NCBI GenBank assembly: GCA_014898415.1
Contig: RCTD01000021.1
Span: 558,001-622,000 of the forward strand
Direction of reading: 5' to 3'
Length of the DNA: 64,000 bases
DNA from: Stromatinia cepivora
Lineage: Eukaryota; Ascomycota; Leotiomycetes; Helotiales; Sclerotiniaceae
The translations under genes and the position numbers were made by a program. The stretch's first letter is position 1, and the number at the start of each line of letters is the position of its first letter. The notes beneath the pieces are model-generated. The model was given only the letters and a program-made list of their open reading frames with translations. It was not told the DNA's origin and did no database searches. Below, piece by piece: positions 47,072 to 59,886 of the stretch.

Positions 47072-49285
47072 CACATAAAAGAGCTCCAATTTGCACAACT
47101 TAGATCTTCACTACCTGGTGATAGAATAGACAAACGTCTGTCATATGGCTACGAGAACGACGCTTCAAACATCTACTCTAATGCTCGCGCGGCCTCCTGA
47201 AAATTTCTGCGTGGAAGAAAAGTCGGCTGAAGACGATATTTATTGTCATTTATGTATATTTACTACCATTTTCAGATGACAGTAGTGACGCCAGATGACT
47301 ACTCCGCAAAACAAGATTACTTTTTGACGAAAACTCCTTTTCAATACTACGTCTTGGAATTAAAACAAATATAACAAAATACCACAATCAAAAGCTCACA
47401 TGCACCATGGGCCAATTACTTTGGATCTTGGATTGGATCTTGGATTGGATTTTGGATTGGATCTTGGATATGGCTCTAAACAAACAATGCAGAAGCGAAG
47501 TTTATATAACCGTTCAGTTCCTCCTTGCTCCTCATGATTCCATACATGTTGAGAAATCCACTGCCTAATTTTCAATAATTGAATGTACTCTTACAACCGA
47601 TAGCTTCCCCGCTTCATAATCAGGTATCCCGATGCAGGCTCGTGATTCACCACCCCCTCCTTCCCTTTCTATAGGTGATTTTCACAAGGCCTGGAAATAT
47701 AAAAGATCTGTAGCACTACACACCTTGCAAGTTCTTTCCACTTGCGAAAAACTGAGCTCTGCAACCGGTGCATGGGGATGGTGACGCATAAACGGTAACC
47801 TTTGAGCAGTATTAATGACCGAGAATTCATACCTCTATATACTTGACATTATTTAGAAAAACAAGACAATTAAATATAAGATGATGACTGTTGTCGATTC
47901 CTGATATCTATTGTCTTTGCCGAATGAGATATAGAAGTATCGGACGACTACTTCATATTCCTTGAAGAACATTTTTTTACCTTCTTATACCACTAGTTAC
48001 TACTAACCTGCTTCAAAAACGGTTCGGAGGCCAAAAAAACGCTGCTTGGAACTCATGGCAACACCTGATTCCCCAATTATTGATGTTTGCTCTATATGCT
48101 TGAGGAGAATAGAGGAAGGGGGAACTCTTAAATAACTCTTCCACAATCACAAATCCCCAAACTTAGCTAATAATTTATTCACCTCTAGTTGAATCACCCT
48201 ATCCACTCCATTCACTCCAACCCGATTTGTTGGAATCTTTTTAGTTCACTTCACCACTCCCTTTACCCTAGAAAACTACCCACCCCGCTTTTCCTTCTCA
48301 GCAAACATAAATACACCTCCACCACCAACAACAAGACCTCTATACCACCTAGCCAGAGATCCGAAGAAGGGTTTTAAGCTGCAACTGTAGCGGAATCTGG
48401 GGATAAAAATGGCTGATGGTTATGAACAGTATGACAAGCCTGACGCGAGAAAGAAGAGTAACCTCTGAACATTTTTTTCTCGTGTGATAGATTGTAAGAT
48501 TACATTTTTAAAATTATCAACGCGTTTGATACGCACTTGCTGTCCTTTCTTCAATTAGAGAATATAAATTATGATATCGGACAACTACTCCCATCCTCAA
48601 AGACTGTATTTCCCAGAGAAATAATAGCTATATGCAAATTCTATAATCTAACCCATAACACAAGTACACAATTAACAAGTGGGTTCTTCCCGTTCATATG
48701 TGTTGGGCATATATTTAGAAAGCAAGTAGAAGAGGGGCCTAAAATACCTCTCCCTCAACTGCCCCCATCGTTTGCTTCGCTTTACAAAATCTAAGCAAAG
48801 TGCTTATCAATCGGATGATCCCCGCATTGCGTATTATTCACTCAAATAATCTCAAGCAGTGATAGCTCCATTCCCAATACTAGCACTAACTCGACCCCTC
48901 TTTTACCCTCACCCTACATACTCCCAATACCCACAAATTCCAAATTCCGATCCCCAAACAAAATACGGTCATATAGCAGGTATATAAAAAGAATATAAGA
49001 TCTTATGCCATGGAATTCAAGACTTATAACATACATATTTGAAGATATTCTTGGAGTATTTTACCATTATATTCTCAGAGATAGCTGGAAGAGATGAAAG
49101 ATAGAATGAAAAGATAAATAGGATAATATTATTGTCATTTAAACGCACTTGCTAATTTAATTATCTTTTAGAAAAAATGGAAATGAGATGGGGAGGGGGA
49201 TATTGGAGAATCTTTTTATGTATATTTTCGCATGGGTGAATACATGAATATATAATACAAACCCCAACTCCTCTCATAACCCATA
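47072..49285. other. Normal-GC spacer between the nested complex and E3
   Basis: About 2.2 kb without a supported gene. Contains GGATCTTGGATT tandem repeats (47421-47470) and two copies of a motif also seen at 32260 (TATCGGACGACTACTTC at 47938; TATCGGACAACTACTC at 48575). Frames at 48189-48377 and 48537-48794 have no recognised content. Confidence 0.5.
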
Positions 49286-51470
49286 ACCGATTTCCCTACA
49301 TCGTGCACGACCCCATATCTTGTACACCCCTCATATTCCTACTACGATCACTTCAAAATTCGATATTAATTATAAATTATAAGATATAAAACTACAATTC
49401 TTTTTGAATAATAAAAAAATATAATATTATTCTATAGAATTAAAAAACCTTTATATTTTCAATTTCGACGAAATCTTAATATATCGCCTGGTCTTTGAAT
49501 ATAATACCCCCCCTTTTTCTTTCATCATTGATTTATCAATTTCTATAATATTGTAATCCTTTATAGCTTCTTGAAATATTAAATCTATAATAAGAAAACG
49601 TTTTTGAATTATTTGTACTTTTTTAATAAAAGATATTAATAATTTCCGAACTCTTTTTACCCCCTTTTTGATATCATATACAATTTGACGATCGATTTTC
49701 TTTTGTACTACCCTTTCTTTAATCGCTTTATTCTTCTATTCCTTTTCAACTTTCTTTTCAGCTTTCTTTTGCTTTTTAGTTTCCTTCTCTTGTTCAACAA
49801 CTAATATTTTCATTGATTGATAAATTCTAACTTTTTCGATTTGCAAAAAAGAATATAAAAAAGCATTTCTGCCTTTCTCCTTTATTAGATTTAAATGTTT
49901 AGAACAGGTTTTTTTCTTTCTTTTGATCTTCAAAGTTTTTTTTAAACCTTTTGCTTTATACAATTGAATATTAATATTAACTGTATATATAAATACAGCT
50001 TTAAAAAGTTTCTGAGTAATATCAGGATCCTATTTAAAGCGAAATTCTAATTTAAAATAATAAAGAGTTTTAGTTATATATAATATTTTTATTTTATTCC
50101 TTATAAATTGTATCAATGTAAATGGTATAGGGGTTTGTTTTGATTCAATATTGTGAATAGTAATATTCTTATTTATAAAATAAATATTGGTTTTTTCGAA
50201 AGATTTCAGGATATTATAAATAATAGCAGATTGAGTTTAAGCAACCTTAAATATTATTCAAAAGTTATATTTCGATATTCTAATAATACCTTCGTTTTTG
50301 TATATTAGATTATTGAATTCTATATTATAATTTGTTGAAAGGAGAAGGAAGTAATCTATATCAAGAGATTGAAGTTGATATATAAAGTAAAAGAGGAGAA
50401 TCAATAAAATGATCTTCAATTCATTATATTTCGATATAAATTCTATATTCATATAATTAGAATAATTATTTATAATTAATAAACAATATCCTTTCCCTAC
50501 TTTTGAACAAATATAATGTTGAAAAACCTTATTAAATTAGATAAAGCCGAATATATTCGATGATTATCTATTGTTTAAAGTTCCGAAATAAGCCTAATCT
50601 TTTATTCCTATCTTATCAATCTATATATCCTATAGATCTTTAAATTCCCCTTTATAAATTAAAGTAGATAAAATAATTATATCATTGGTATATATATATA
50701 TTAAAAGGATAATAAACTTTTTCGATCTATCCTGTCTAACTTTTATAGCTCTACCACGATCATGTGTGTTAGTATTCATTATCCTTTTTGTGATCCTTTT
50801 TAGATTAATTATAAAGCCTTTTTCATCTCAATTATATATATTTTTAAATAATGTATTATATTTTATAATTACTTTTATTAATTAAATAAAAAAAAGAGGA
50901 ATATTAATATAACTTTTTTAAATAATAAAATTCAATAACAATACAAAATAATTCAAATTAGATTATAAAAATACTTAAATACAACAATATTATCAATTTT
51001 CATATACAAATTATCAATATATTGGAGATATTGATTTTGAAGATATATTTTATACCTTTTCACAAAATTTGCTATCCAGTTCTTTTCTAAAGAACGGTTT
51101 ATAATCTTTTCTATAAGATTTTTGATTATATAATTTATAGAGAATATAGATCTTTATATCAATTTGTTAATTTGATCAATTAAAACCTTTTCTTACTTTT
51201 TTGAAAAAGATTGATAAGTTTTAATATATACAATATTATAGGAAATGGTTTTATCTTTATAACGTTGAAAGAACGTTGAACGATTGATTTTGAAGAAATT
51301 TGTTATTTGAATATATTTAGGGTACTCTTCCCCTTTAATTTGAATTAATACAAACTCCATATAGGCCTCTGAAGGTATATCATCACTATATCCGTCTATG
51401 ATGGTTGATATTTTATAAAATTAAAAGTGCGTGCAAAATGTGGGGTCGTGCATGATGTAGGGAAATCGGT
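49286..51470 (-). mobile_element. E3: complete-length pogo/Fot1-like element, 2,185 bp
   Basis: TIRs ACCGATTTCCCTACATCGTG (left) and, reverse complemented at the right, ACCGATTTCCCTACATCATG. The TIR extends over the shared CACGACCCCA(C/T)AT core, about 40 bp. TA on both sides (49284-49285, 51471-51472), with the host repeat AACCCATA visible on both flanks. Not interrupted by other elements, so it is the reference for E1 and E2. Confidence 0.9.
49440..51400 (-). pseudogene. E3 transposase remnant
   Basis: Minus-strand transposase with many stops. Recognisable parts: HTH end and following region near 51220-51400 (reads YNIVYIKTYQS near 51215-51245), catalytic core with QSLDIDYF at 50258-50452, and the Lys-rich C-terminal part at 49736-49963 (KKTLKIKRKKKTCSKHLNLI). 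Same order as in E1 and E2. Confidence 0.75.
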
Positions 51471-51472
51471 TA

Positions 51473-52440
51473 ACCCATAACCCAATCAAAAACTCAAATC
51501 AAGTAATTATTCATCACTACACACTCAGCACTCCCAATACCGTGTTAATACAACATATCCCACAACAAACAGAAAGGAAAAGGAGCGATACTAAATAACC
51601 TTCTCTTCATTTTCCCCCAAGTAAAAAAAAAAATCAAAAAACTCTCTCCTCTAACACTTTAACACTCTCCGCTTTTGCTTTCTCGCATCTCGAGTATTAT
51701 TCATTTCTATCCCCCTTCCTCCTTCCCCCAGCCCAAAACATCAATAATATATACATACATACAATCCCCCTCCTCCTCAGCAATCTCTTCCAAAACAATT
51801 AAGATATATACATACATAGTATAGAAACACTACATAGAGAATATCGTATGGTCCGCGTAGCCTTAGCTATAGTTAGATCAAATCGATTATGAATTTACTA
51901 CTACTACTATACATACATACATCCCCCTACCCCATAAGAACGAAAAAGATCGCCATATGAATAAATAAATAGCCTTATATATGAATATTAAACTCACTTA
52001 TATCATATCATATATATATATAATCCAGTACCAGAAAATAAATAAGGTAAACTGACTGATTGATATGATGGTGTTTTTTTGTATTCTTATAATTATATTA
52101 CATGTATAAATATATACAAATATCATCTTTCAATAGGTAACAACAGTATAGTAAAGTATTGATATAGACACCAGAGTTAATTACTGCTCCGAATAACTAC
52201 TCCACGAAAAACAATCTAGAAATCAAATAGGAAATTATAACATAATCGTATATCAAGTTCTCGAAAATGATTTCAATAGAAACATTGATTTTTTTATTTT
52301 CCCACTAATTAGCATAAATCATAGATAATAAAATCATAGTGCATACAATATTCCCTCACCCTTCATATTTCTCCTCCAGCACGAAAGAGCAAAAGAACAA
52401 GTAAGATCCAGTAGCTAACCCATTCCTCACCTCACCTTAC
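51473..52440. other. Intergenic, 3' flank of the dehydrogenase gene
   Basis: Non-coding DNA with CATA/TATA repeats (51750-51770, 51900-51925, 52000-52022). Return to ordinary intergenic composition after E3. Probably includes the 3' UTR of the minus-strand dehydrogenase near 52300-52440. Confidence 0.5.
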
Positions 52441-54546
52441 CTAATAATGACCATCAATAGTCATCGTCCCCGTTTTCGTAATAAGGTATTCATTAATCGC
52501 GACATCTTTCCCCGATTCCTTTCCATAGCCTGATTCTTTGATTCCGCCGAATGGTGATTCGGCTGCGGAGGAACTACCTATGATGGGATTTTTTTTAGCA
52601 CGTATCTCGGATAGAAGGGATGGGAGGATAATTATTCGTACCAGTATTCATACCAATCATACCCGCTTCTAGATTTTCTAAAAGTCGCCAGGTACGATCG
52701 ATGTTTTTGGTGAAGAAATAGGATGCTAGGCCCATCTATCATATTCATGTTAGTACTTCATTCTATATAATTTTATACACAAAACAAAAACAAAACTTAC
52801 ACTAGTATTATTCGCCGCCTCGACGGCCTCCTCCTCCGTCTCAAAAGAATACAACGCCAACACCGGCCCGAAAGTTTCCTCCTCCGTAATCAACATCTCC
52901 TTCTTCGCGCCCAAAATAATCGTCGGTTCGAAAAAATACCCCGTGGTATCTTTGACTTTTGCACCTCCGAGTACGACTTGCCCACCGTGTTTCTTAGCAT
53001 CCTCGACTTGGTTTGTGGTTTTATCGACACCTCGAGAAGTGGTGAGAGGTCCGATTGTGGTTCCTTCTTTGGCTCCGTGGCCGATCTTGAGTTTGGAGGT
53101 CTTTTCTTTGATGAGGGTGGCGAAGGTGTCATAGATCCCGGATTGTACGTAGACGCGATTGGCGGTTATGCAAGCTTGTCCGGCGTGACGCCACTTTAGG
53201 CCCATAAGTGCTGAGTATGTTAGTATATTTTCCAGTTAAGATATTCGATAATATATGAGGCGATCAGAATCATGGGTATGGTTCTGTCAATCAGAGACAC
53301 AGATTACATACCATCAGCAGCTTGATTCAAATCCGCATCATCAAATACTATAAAAGGACAATTGCCACCAAGCTCCAAGGTGACTTTCTTTAATCCATCA
53401 GAGCACAATTTTGCCACAAGTTTACCAACTCTGGTCTAAAAGTCATTAGTATTCATGCCTCATTCAGAATTCTGGGAATATCATCTCACCGAACCAGTAA
53501 AGGTAACCTTTTTAATCAAAGGATGACGACACAATGCCTCACTCAACGGAGGTGTATTATCCAAACTTGTAGTCAAGACACTGAATACACCTTTTGGAAA
53601 TCCGGCCTGCTCAGCAAGCATAGCCAAAGAGAGTACAGAGAGGGGTGTTTCTGGTGATGGCTTCACTACCATACAACAACCAGCTGCAAGGGCAGCTCCG
53701 GCCTTTCGCAGGACCATTCTAATGACTGTTAGCTGGAGAATGGGGTAAAGTGGGATCACTTACGCAATTGGGAAGTTCCATGGTACTAGTGCGGCAGCTA
53801 CACCAACTGGTTGCTTCACGGTGAATACTCTCCTACCTGGCGCCGAGGGTGTCTAATCACGAGATGCATTAGCGACCTGGGAACACGGGAATGATGCCGA
53901 GGGATTCAGAAAGTCATACGATAAAACATGTGATATACCACGCAGGAAGAGAAACATCCCACAGCCAACCATCAAACACATCTAAAAAAAGAACATACCT
54001 GAATCGTCCCCGTAACCCTCTCCGCCTCCCCAGCAAACCACCACGTAAACCCCAATGCATAATCTATCTCACCCAAACTTTCGGCAATCGGTTTTCCCGT
54101 CTCATAAGTAACAATCTTCGCCAAATCCTCCTTATTCTCCCTAATCAAAGAATCCCATTTCAAAAGCCACTGAGCCCGTATTCTCGGATTAACTTTCTTG
54201 AAAGATTGAAAAGCTTTGTGGGCGGCTTGCACGGCGGCATCTACATCCGATGCATCGTTATCCGGCGCTGTGGCCCATACTTGACCGGTTCCAGGATCTG
54301 GTGGCTGTTAGGATTTATTTTAGATTGAGGAAGAGATGTTGATGAGGGTGTAAATACCTATGATGTTGAAACGTTTGCCGGATTTAGCTTCGATCCATTC
54401 TCCATCCACGTAAGATTTATCGTGGAAGAGCGATGTGTTTTTGAGCTAAAATGCGGGCAGGTTAGTGTTTCGAGTTGAATAATTATAAGGGGTATTTTCA
54501 TCATTGTTTGAAATCGTACATCAAATGGAAGCTTAGTCGAACTCAT
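52441..54546 (-). CDS. UGA2: Succinate-semialdehyde dehydrogenase (ALDH5 family), 498 aa, 9 exons
   Basis: Oxidises succinic semialdehyde to succinate with NAD(P)+, the last step of the GABA shunt. Exons on the minus strand: 54546-54520, 54445-54358, 54297-53999, 53852-53764, 53718-53490, 53435-53312, 53210-52801, 52735-52642, 52577-52441; total 499 codons in frame with GT..AG introns throughout. Family signatures: VPWNFPIA and KPSPETPLS (cofactor binding), [17 protein letters not shown] with catalytic-base Glu265, GQACITANR with nucleophile Cys299, EETFGPVL, and the C-terminal [13 protein letters not shown]. Length matches SSADHs (about 490-530). There is no obvious mitochondrial presequence, so it is probably cytosolic, like yeast Uga2. 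Other ALDH substrates cannot be excluded from sequence alone. Divergent from the SDR gene over 639 bp. Confidence 0.93.
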
Positions 54547-55185
54547 AATGATTCAAGTTGGATGTTTATTTTGATATGTGAAATGAACTATAAACGATAA
54601 TTAGAATCTTAATAAACAACTTGTATTCATAATTTAATAATTGTCTCTCTTTGAAGATAAAGTGATGTTGGTTAAGATCGGGATATCGATGGGTGCGGGG
54701 TTGTCCCTCGTGTCGGGCGGGGTAGCTAAGGATTCGGCACTGACGCACGGGATTTATTTGCTCGGTCTTACATCTTATCACAACCTAACATTTTCCTGTA
54801 TGGTCCGACAAACTGGTGTCTACGATTTCAAAGGTGTGACATGAGGAATGCTTTCCTGTATCATTGCAAACTCAATAGATATCTATGTTCTACTGTAAGT
54901 ACGTAGGTGCGACATGAATGTACAACAGTATGGCTGTCGGAACTTCACGTGTGGTCTCCACCTTCCCGTTACCCCTGTTTCTCATCAACCTCCCATTTTG
55001 ACCTCGGCAGCTCCACGAGTTTGTCGATCTTGGAATTGAACTCCTTGAGTAGATATAGGAGAGAGTGCGTACACAGTATTTGATATTTGTATTTGATTTA
55101 TAAAGAATTTTCCCCTTTATGCCTACTGGTTCATCTGCCCCTTCATCACTAAAAACAAGATTGAAAAATCGCAGCAAAAATCAAG
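54547..55185. promoter_or_regulatory. Shared divergent promoter region, SSADH (-) / SDR (+)
   Basis: 639 bp between the two start codons. Includes a GC-rich patch (GGGTGCGGGGTTG and GTCGGGCGGGGTAG, near 54690-54730) in otherwise AT-rich DNA, a plausible position for regulatory sites. No specific factor is claimed. Confidence 0.5.
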
Positions 55186-56372
55186 ATGTCGACAATTCTC
55201 GCCGGCCCTTTTGATCCCAAACTCACGGGGGCGCTTCTTGTGGCACTCCTGTACTACCCACACAAATTGCAAGCTATTCTACCGACCAATATTCAGCCAC
55301 ATATCGCTTCTCTGGCTTTTGTTCGAACGTTGAAGATTTTACTCGTATTTGGTATTTTAAGAAGTGTTAACAAGAAGTTATCTCAGCTTGTATTGAATAA
55401 TTGGAAGGGCAATGCGAAATTTATCAAGAGTCAGGAGCTGGTGTTGATCACGGGTGGTTCGAGTGGAATAGGGGAAATAATGGCCAGAGACTTCTCATGT
55501 AAAGGAGTTAAAGTTGTGGTGATGGATTTGAACCCTCCAAAGACTCCATTTCGTAAGTCTTCTGCCTTTGAATACATGTGATAGATAATGATGACTGACA
55601 ATCCGAAGCATCAAATGTATTTTATTATCAAGTTGATATAACATCATCATCACAAATAGCCTCCGCAGCTTTAGAAATTCGAAAAGGTCAAGGAGATCCT
55701 ACCGTAATCATCAATAATGCTGGACTTGGATATCTCCAACCTATTTTAGAAGGCACCGAAGCAGAAACTCGAAGAACGTTCGATGTTAACACAATATCTC
55801 ATTTCTTGATGGCTAGAGAATTCCTCCCGGCGATGATTAAGAAAAATCATGGTCATGTGGTGACGATCGCCAGTATGGCAAGTTATTTGGTTCACGCGGC
55901 CAATGTAGATTATGCTTGTACCAAAGCCAGCGCTCTCGCCTTTCACGAAGGACTCGCATCCGAATTAAAATTTCGATACAACGCACCGAACATCAAAACC
56001 ACGTAAGTCCTAAGTTCCTTCAGTTGTACTTTGCCACTAGTATTCCATACTCACAAAAGAAACAGTGTTGTCAATCCATCCTGGATCCGCACTCCATTAA
56101 TCGAAGAACTAATCGCCCAGCCCACCTTTAAAGATTCAATCCTCGAACCTGAAACCGTCAGTAATGCTATCATCAACCAAGTATTATCAGGAAGAAGTGG
56201 TCATATCGTTCTACCCAATTATATGAATATCCTAAGTACGATCCGCGCATGGCCATGGTGGCTTCAAACCTCATTTCGAAACATGATAGCTCCAGCATTA
56301 CTCTTTGGAGAAGAAGTACAGCGCAAGCCAACAGCACAAATGGGAGATGTGGCTCCGGCGGCATCCACGTAA
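55186..56372 (+). CDS. Membrane-anchored short-chain dehydrogenase/reductase, 355 aa, 3 exons
   Basis: Classical SDR with an N-terminal hydrophobic region. Exons 55186-55552, 55609-56002 and 56066-56372 (introns GTAAGT..AAG and GTAAGT..CAG), 356 codons. Residues 1-60 include hydrophobic stretches (GALLVALLYY, ILLVFGIL), suggesting a membrane anchor. The Rossmann motif TGGSSGIG is at 89-96, NNAG at 158-161, and the catalytic Ser211, Tyr224 and Lys228 (YACTK) are present. The Asp in VVMDLNP at the end of beta2 suggests NAD(H) preference. The overall plan resembles retinol-dehydrogenase/DHRS-like SDR16C proteins of lipid droplets or ER, but the substrate cannot be told from sequence. The stop is TAA at 56370-56372. 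Confidence 0.9.
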
Positions 56373-59300
56373 ATATAACAGGTCATGCTTTTTCCGGAGT
56401 TTTTGTTTGTGCAATGAAAGGTTGGCTTGTCGGGATTTTTTATATGTTGTTCTAGGTTGCTCTGCGTCATTGTGTTCACGGTAGTCATCGTGGCCATGTT
56501 GAGTATGATCGGGATTTTTTGAGGAGGTTTTATTGGTAGACATGTCGGCAGACTGTAAATTGTAAACAACATTTGTTTTAACCGCATTCAGCATTTATGA
56601 TAGGTTAATATGAATTTGCCAGGTGAGTACAACGAACCAGTACCGACATGACCGTTGGAAGACATATGCAACTACTAGGTATCTCAAACGAAAACCAGCT
56701 ATTACAAACACGAATTTTGATTCAAAAACATAAACACACACTGTATAGACAAATATCTAGAAACGCGTACCAGCAATTACAAACACGAATTCCCAATTCA
56801 AAATACACCAGAAAAGAAGAACAATACCATGAGTATAGCACAGCACCCCTAACAGCCGCGAGCTCCAAAGCTCCCCCCATTTCCCCTCCCAAACCCTACA
56901 ACCTCCAAATCTAGAATCCAAATCTAGAATCCAAACCAAGATCAACCCCACCTTGATATCAAAAACGTCTCTAGTAAGAAAAAGCTACATACATACATCT
57001 AGAACGCATGGCGGCGCGCAACTATCGAATCATAAAGATCCACAAGCCTTACAAGCATGCTCATGTACCTAGGTAGTTATGCATCCGCTCGCCGTCACCC
57101 ACTGCATTTCTTGCATAAACCGCATTGACCTCCATGCAACTTCTATTTGCCGAGCCTGCCTTGCTTCCTGGTTGACTCCCTTCTCCTTTCCAATAGAGAT
57201 CTGCGTGTGTCTTCGAGGGAATGAATGAGTCTTGGTAGATTACATAAATAGCACGTTGCTATTGCTAAATTCACATCCACCTGCATCCGATATAGATATG
57301 AATATCACGTAATACAGTAAGTAGGTAAGGTAAGGAACCTTACTTTAAAAAACCACAGGTGGATAGATACTCGTAGCAAGCATGCATATACCAGAACAAG
57401 TAATAGCGGAGCACCATAAATACGATACGCAAAGAGAACCCCCCAAACCCATGACAAACGAAACGATTTCCTGGGCCCGGATCCTTTTACCGTGAAATAT
57501 ATTAAGAACCTACTCCGTACTCCGTACATGCAAAGAAATGTGTATTGCGTAGGTATTTCCCCCTTGCGTGGCGGAACCTTCCACTCCGTACATAGTAGAT
57601 ACCTAGTACGGAGTATGTATGGATGGATATAAAGTGGAGCCCTGAAAGTCTGGAGATGGATGGACAACTGGATGGATTGGTAGGTAGGTGACCTTCCAGA
57701 AAAATGAAAAATTGCCAATAAAAGTCGGTTGGCTTCGCCAAGTTCTTGCTCAGCCATTGGTTGGAAAAGCGTACCTCGTCCTCGCGCCCACCCGCGCTGC
57801 GCGATAGGTGATGGAGTCACAATTATAGAATTTTGGAATCCGCGATATCCGTTGGGGGATTAAGGGAAAGTTAGAATTTTCGAATTTCGGATTGGGATGT
57901 TAAGGTTGGAATTTGGTTAGGAACATATCTTGATTTTCAGCTGCAGTTTTATTGGAATGTTTCAGCATGTACCGCTGGTGCCGCGTGGAAAATATTGTTT
58001 GAGATTTGGGTGATGTGGTTGTATTGTACTGTACGGAGGACGGTGTATGGGATTTTTTGCCATGGCTATGATGTGATACAAATCGATGGGTTTTTGTTTG
58101 ATGGTTTGATAGTTACACATACTTGGTTACACTGCATATAGACGTTCATCGTCTCCTTGTACATGAAGTACGTACTTATTCGAATATTCTGTTGTATCTC
58201 AAAGGCTCACAGAGTTACAATCAATGAATTCATTCATTCATCACAAAATTGAGACAAACTTCTATTCCAACTTCCAAGCTCTCTCAAGTTCTCGGTGGTG
58301 GGCGTCGTCCTCTTTGACGCAAATCCAACTTATTATTAGTATTTACTCATAGATCCATCATTCATCATCCATCATTCATCATTCATCATTCATCATTCAA
58401 CATTGACTTTTTGAATTATTTATTCCCCCGCGGCCTTCGCGGTCAACTTTAAAAAATCGATCCCTGTCCATTCCCATTTCCCAACATCAAACATTTCACA
58501 CAGATCCCCCGATTTCCCGATTTTATTTTAACCAATCAGAGTGTAAAATATACATGAAAATCAATCACCGTGATGTACCTTACTTTTCTGTACGAAATAT
58601 TAACGGGATAATCCTACACTTTTTGATGTTGTGATGCTTAACTTCCTTCATCTTGAATTCTATTTGATACACATCATACACCAAAACACAACCATACGCT
58701 ACACCGGATGTTCTATTTGATATCATATCATATCATATCCCTCATGTCATATCCCCTCATGTCATATCCAAGGTTGAAACTTTACGAGTATACTTAGTAC
58801 TCAGTTACAGAATAACTAAGGTTAAAAATACACCCATACCATCAATTCCCATATTTTCTTTTATAACCTGCGATGGATCCGATGATTCTCCACTCGGAAT
58901 CCAGAAGCTACATATCCCGAGCCATCCAAACCATCGAGCCACCTTACCGGCTTCTATCCATGCAAATTGGATCATCACCGTGAACCCAAATAAACTCCAT
59001 GACTGGATGTTGGGACCTCGTCTTGTTGTTCATGTTTTTCTATTTATCATACGAGCCACCTGTTGTACTTAGCTAACTTTTCTCTTACCATCCTTCCGAA
59101 ATTCGATAGATCTTTCTATCTATTGTCTATTCCGGCCCAGGAATTAAACATTCCGGTTAACCTTTTCCCCTAACCTACGCAACGCTACATACTCTGTACA
59201 TACGCGTGATGCATGTTATCCTTGAACCGAACTGTCACATTGGGTAGTTAGATCTATTTAGATCATATTGGTATCAAAGTTTTTTTTTTTACATCATTCC

Positions 59301-59383
59301 AGACTTTTCATACTTCTAATCAAGGGATTCCCGTTTTGATGACTCCCATGTTCATTTCTCGTAAATTGTCAAGGTAATTCTAA

Positions 59384-59423
<40 letters not shown>

Positions 59424-59848
59424 ATAACTGCGGACCGAGTGGACCATCTGAATGATCTATCGAGAGGCAATTGAGGCAATAGATCACAGCCATACTTCTA
59501 GGTTATAGCTTCCTATTCCATTCCATATCCAAGAAATATAGATGGACAATCAAGGCTGAGTTCTAAGCTCAGGTAAAATCTAACTTCTATTCTCCATAAT
59601 GATATAATAGTATGACATGACGGGATTGGATATATGTATGATATTAAAGACCTTCCTTCCCAACCCGTATAGCTGGGACTTATTTCTAGTACTTCTGATA
59701 TTTATATTTCTTTTTGGATATTTTTTCCCTCGAATCTTTCTGTCGTCCTACTTTCATTTGCAGGATTTTGCAGCCTGAAGTTGCACCAGTCCATACATAT
59801 CTCTACACGACATCTTTCTCTCAAATATTATTTATAACTCATCTTCCA

Positions 59849-59886
<38 letters not shown>

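Noticed and set aside
24248..51470. CRISPR-like array or other prokaryotic feature in the AT-rich repeats
   Set aside because: The repeats are LTRs, TIRs and simple sequence in a fungal nuclear genome; there is no regular repeat-spacer structure.
57305..57820. 171-codon minus-strand open frame in the large intergenic region
   Set aside because: No recognisable domain, odd Tyr/Leu/Arg-rich composition, contains the repeated ACTCCGTAC motifs, and no splice or promoter context supports it.
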